From contig DRPD01000361.1 in assembly GCA_011374735.1 (NCBI GenBank), positions 1-5,679 on the forward strand: a DNA stretch of 5,679 nt, read 5' to 3'. This DNA comes from Thermopetrobacter sp. (lineage in GTDB: Bacteria; Pseudomonadota; Alphaproteobacteria; Rhizobiales; Aestuariivirgaceae). This document shows positions 5,621 through 5,679 of the stretch, in pieces. Made by a program: the position numbers and the translations under genes. The notes under the pieces are model-generated. The model searched no databases and had not been told where the DNA came from. It saw only the letters and a program-made list of their open reading frames with translations. Each line of letters begins with the position of its first letter. Position 1 is the stretch's first letter.

Positions 5621-5647
5621 TCTAGATATGGCGGTGGCGCAAGGCAA
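5619..5647 (-). promoter_or_regulatory. candidate promoter of ybiB
   Basis: On the minus strand, TTGCCT (5647-5642) and TAGATT (5624-5619) are separated by 17 bases, each matching consensus at 4 of 6 positions. Transcription would begin near 5612, about 35 bases before the ATG. Nothing is recognisable from 5648 to the right edge apart from a GC palindrome at 5670-5679. Confidence 0.4.
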
Positions 5648-5679
5648 CTCGCAGGGCGGAAATCAGCGCGCGCCGGCGC

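Noticed and set aside
4513..5625. 370-codon plus-strand open frame opposite ybiB, and a similar 353-codon one at 2150-3211 opposite moaA
   Set aside because: Both are antisense shadows of firmly identified genes; long spurious frames are expected opposite high-GC coding DNA.

Overview
The window is high-GC bacterial DNA with five protein genes, one of them cut by the left edge. It looks like the chromosome of an alphaproteobacterium, probably near Rhodospirillales. That placement is an inference from the GC-rich codon use, the DUF2066-type protein and the overall look of the other proteins; no 16S or other marker gene is present. Nothing points to a phage, plasmid, insertion sequence or CRISPR array.

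Layout: on the plus strand, the 3' part of a DUF2066-family gene ends at 772. The other four genes are on the minus strand. Read in their own direction they are a YbiB/TrpD2-type phosphoribosyltransferase-like protein (5577-4564), a periplasmic LivJ/LivK-type branched-chain amino acid binding protein (4393-3287), the molybdenum cofactor enzyme MoaA (3121-2102) and a YpfJ-type neutral zinc metallopeptidase (2029-1082). The DUF2066 gene and the metallopeptidase gene converge on a 309-base gene-free stretch (773-1081). That stretch is filled with consecutive inverted repeats and is the most unusual part of the window.

The minus-strand genes do not look like one operon. Gaps of 165-170 bases separate ybiB, livK and moaA, and an intrinsic terminator follows livK (3228-3260). 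Each gene has a plausible sigma70-like promoter of its own: TTGCCT-17-TAGATT before ybiB, TTGATT-17-TAGGCT before livK, TTGACC-17-GATCAT before moaA and TTGTCC-17-TATACT before ypfJ. The moaA promoter would start transcription on the A of its ATG, and no Shine-Dalgarno sequence is visible, so a leaderless mRNA is possible.

The functions are mostly unrelated housekeeping roles: amino acid uptake, Moco synthesis, a membrane-anchored peptidase and a nucleic-acid-binding TrpD-like protein. I see no convincing undescribed multi-gene system. The items most worth a second look are the palindrome ladder at 785-1016, the possible leaderless moaA start, and the 8-base-phased repeats in the livK leader.
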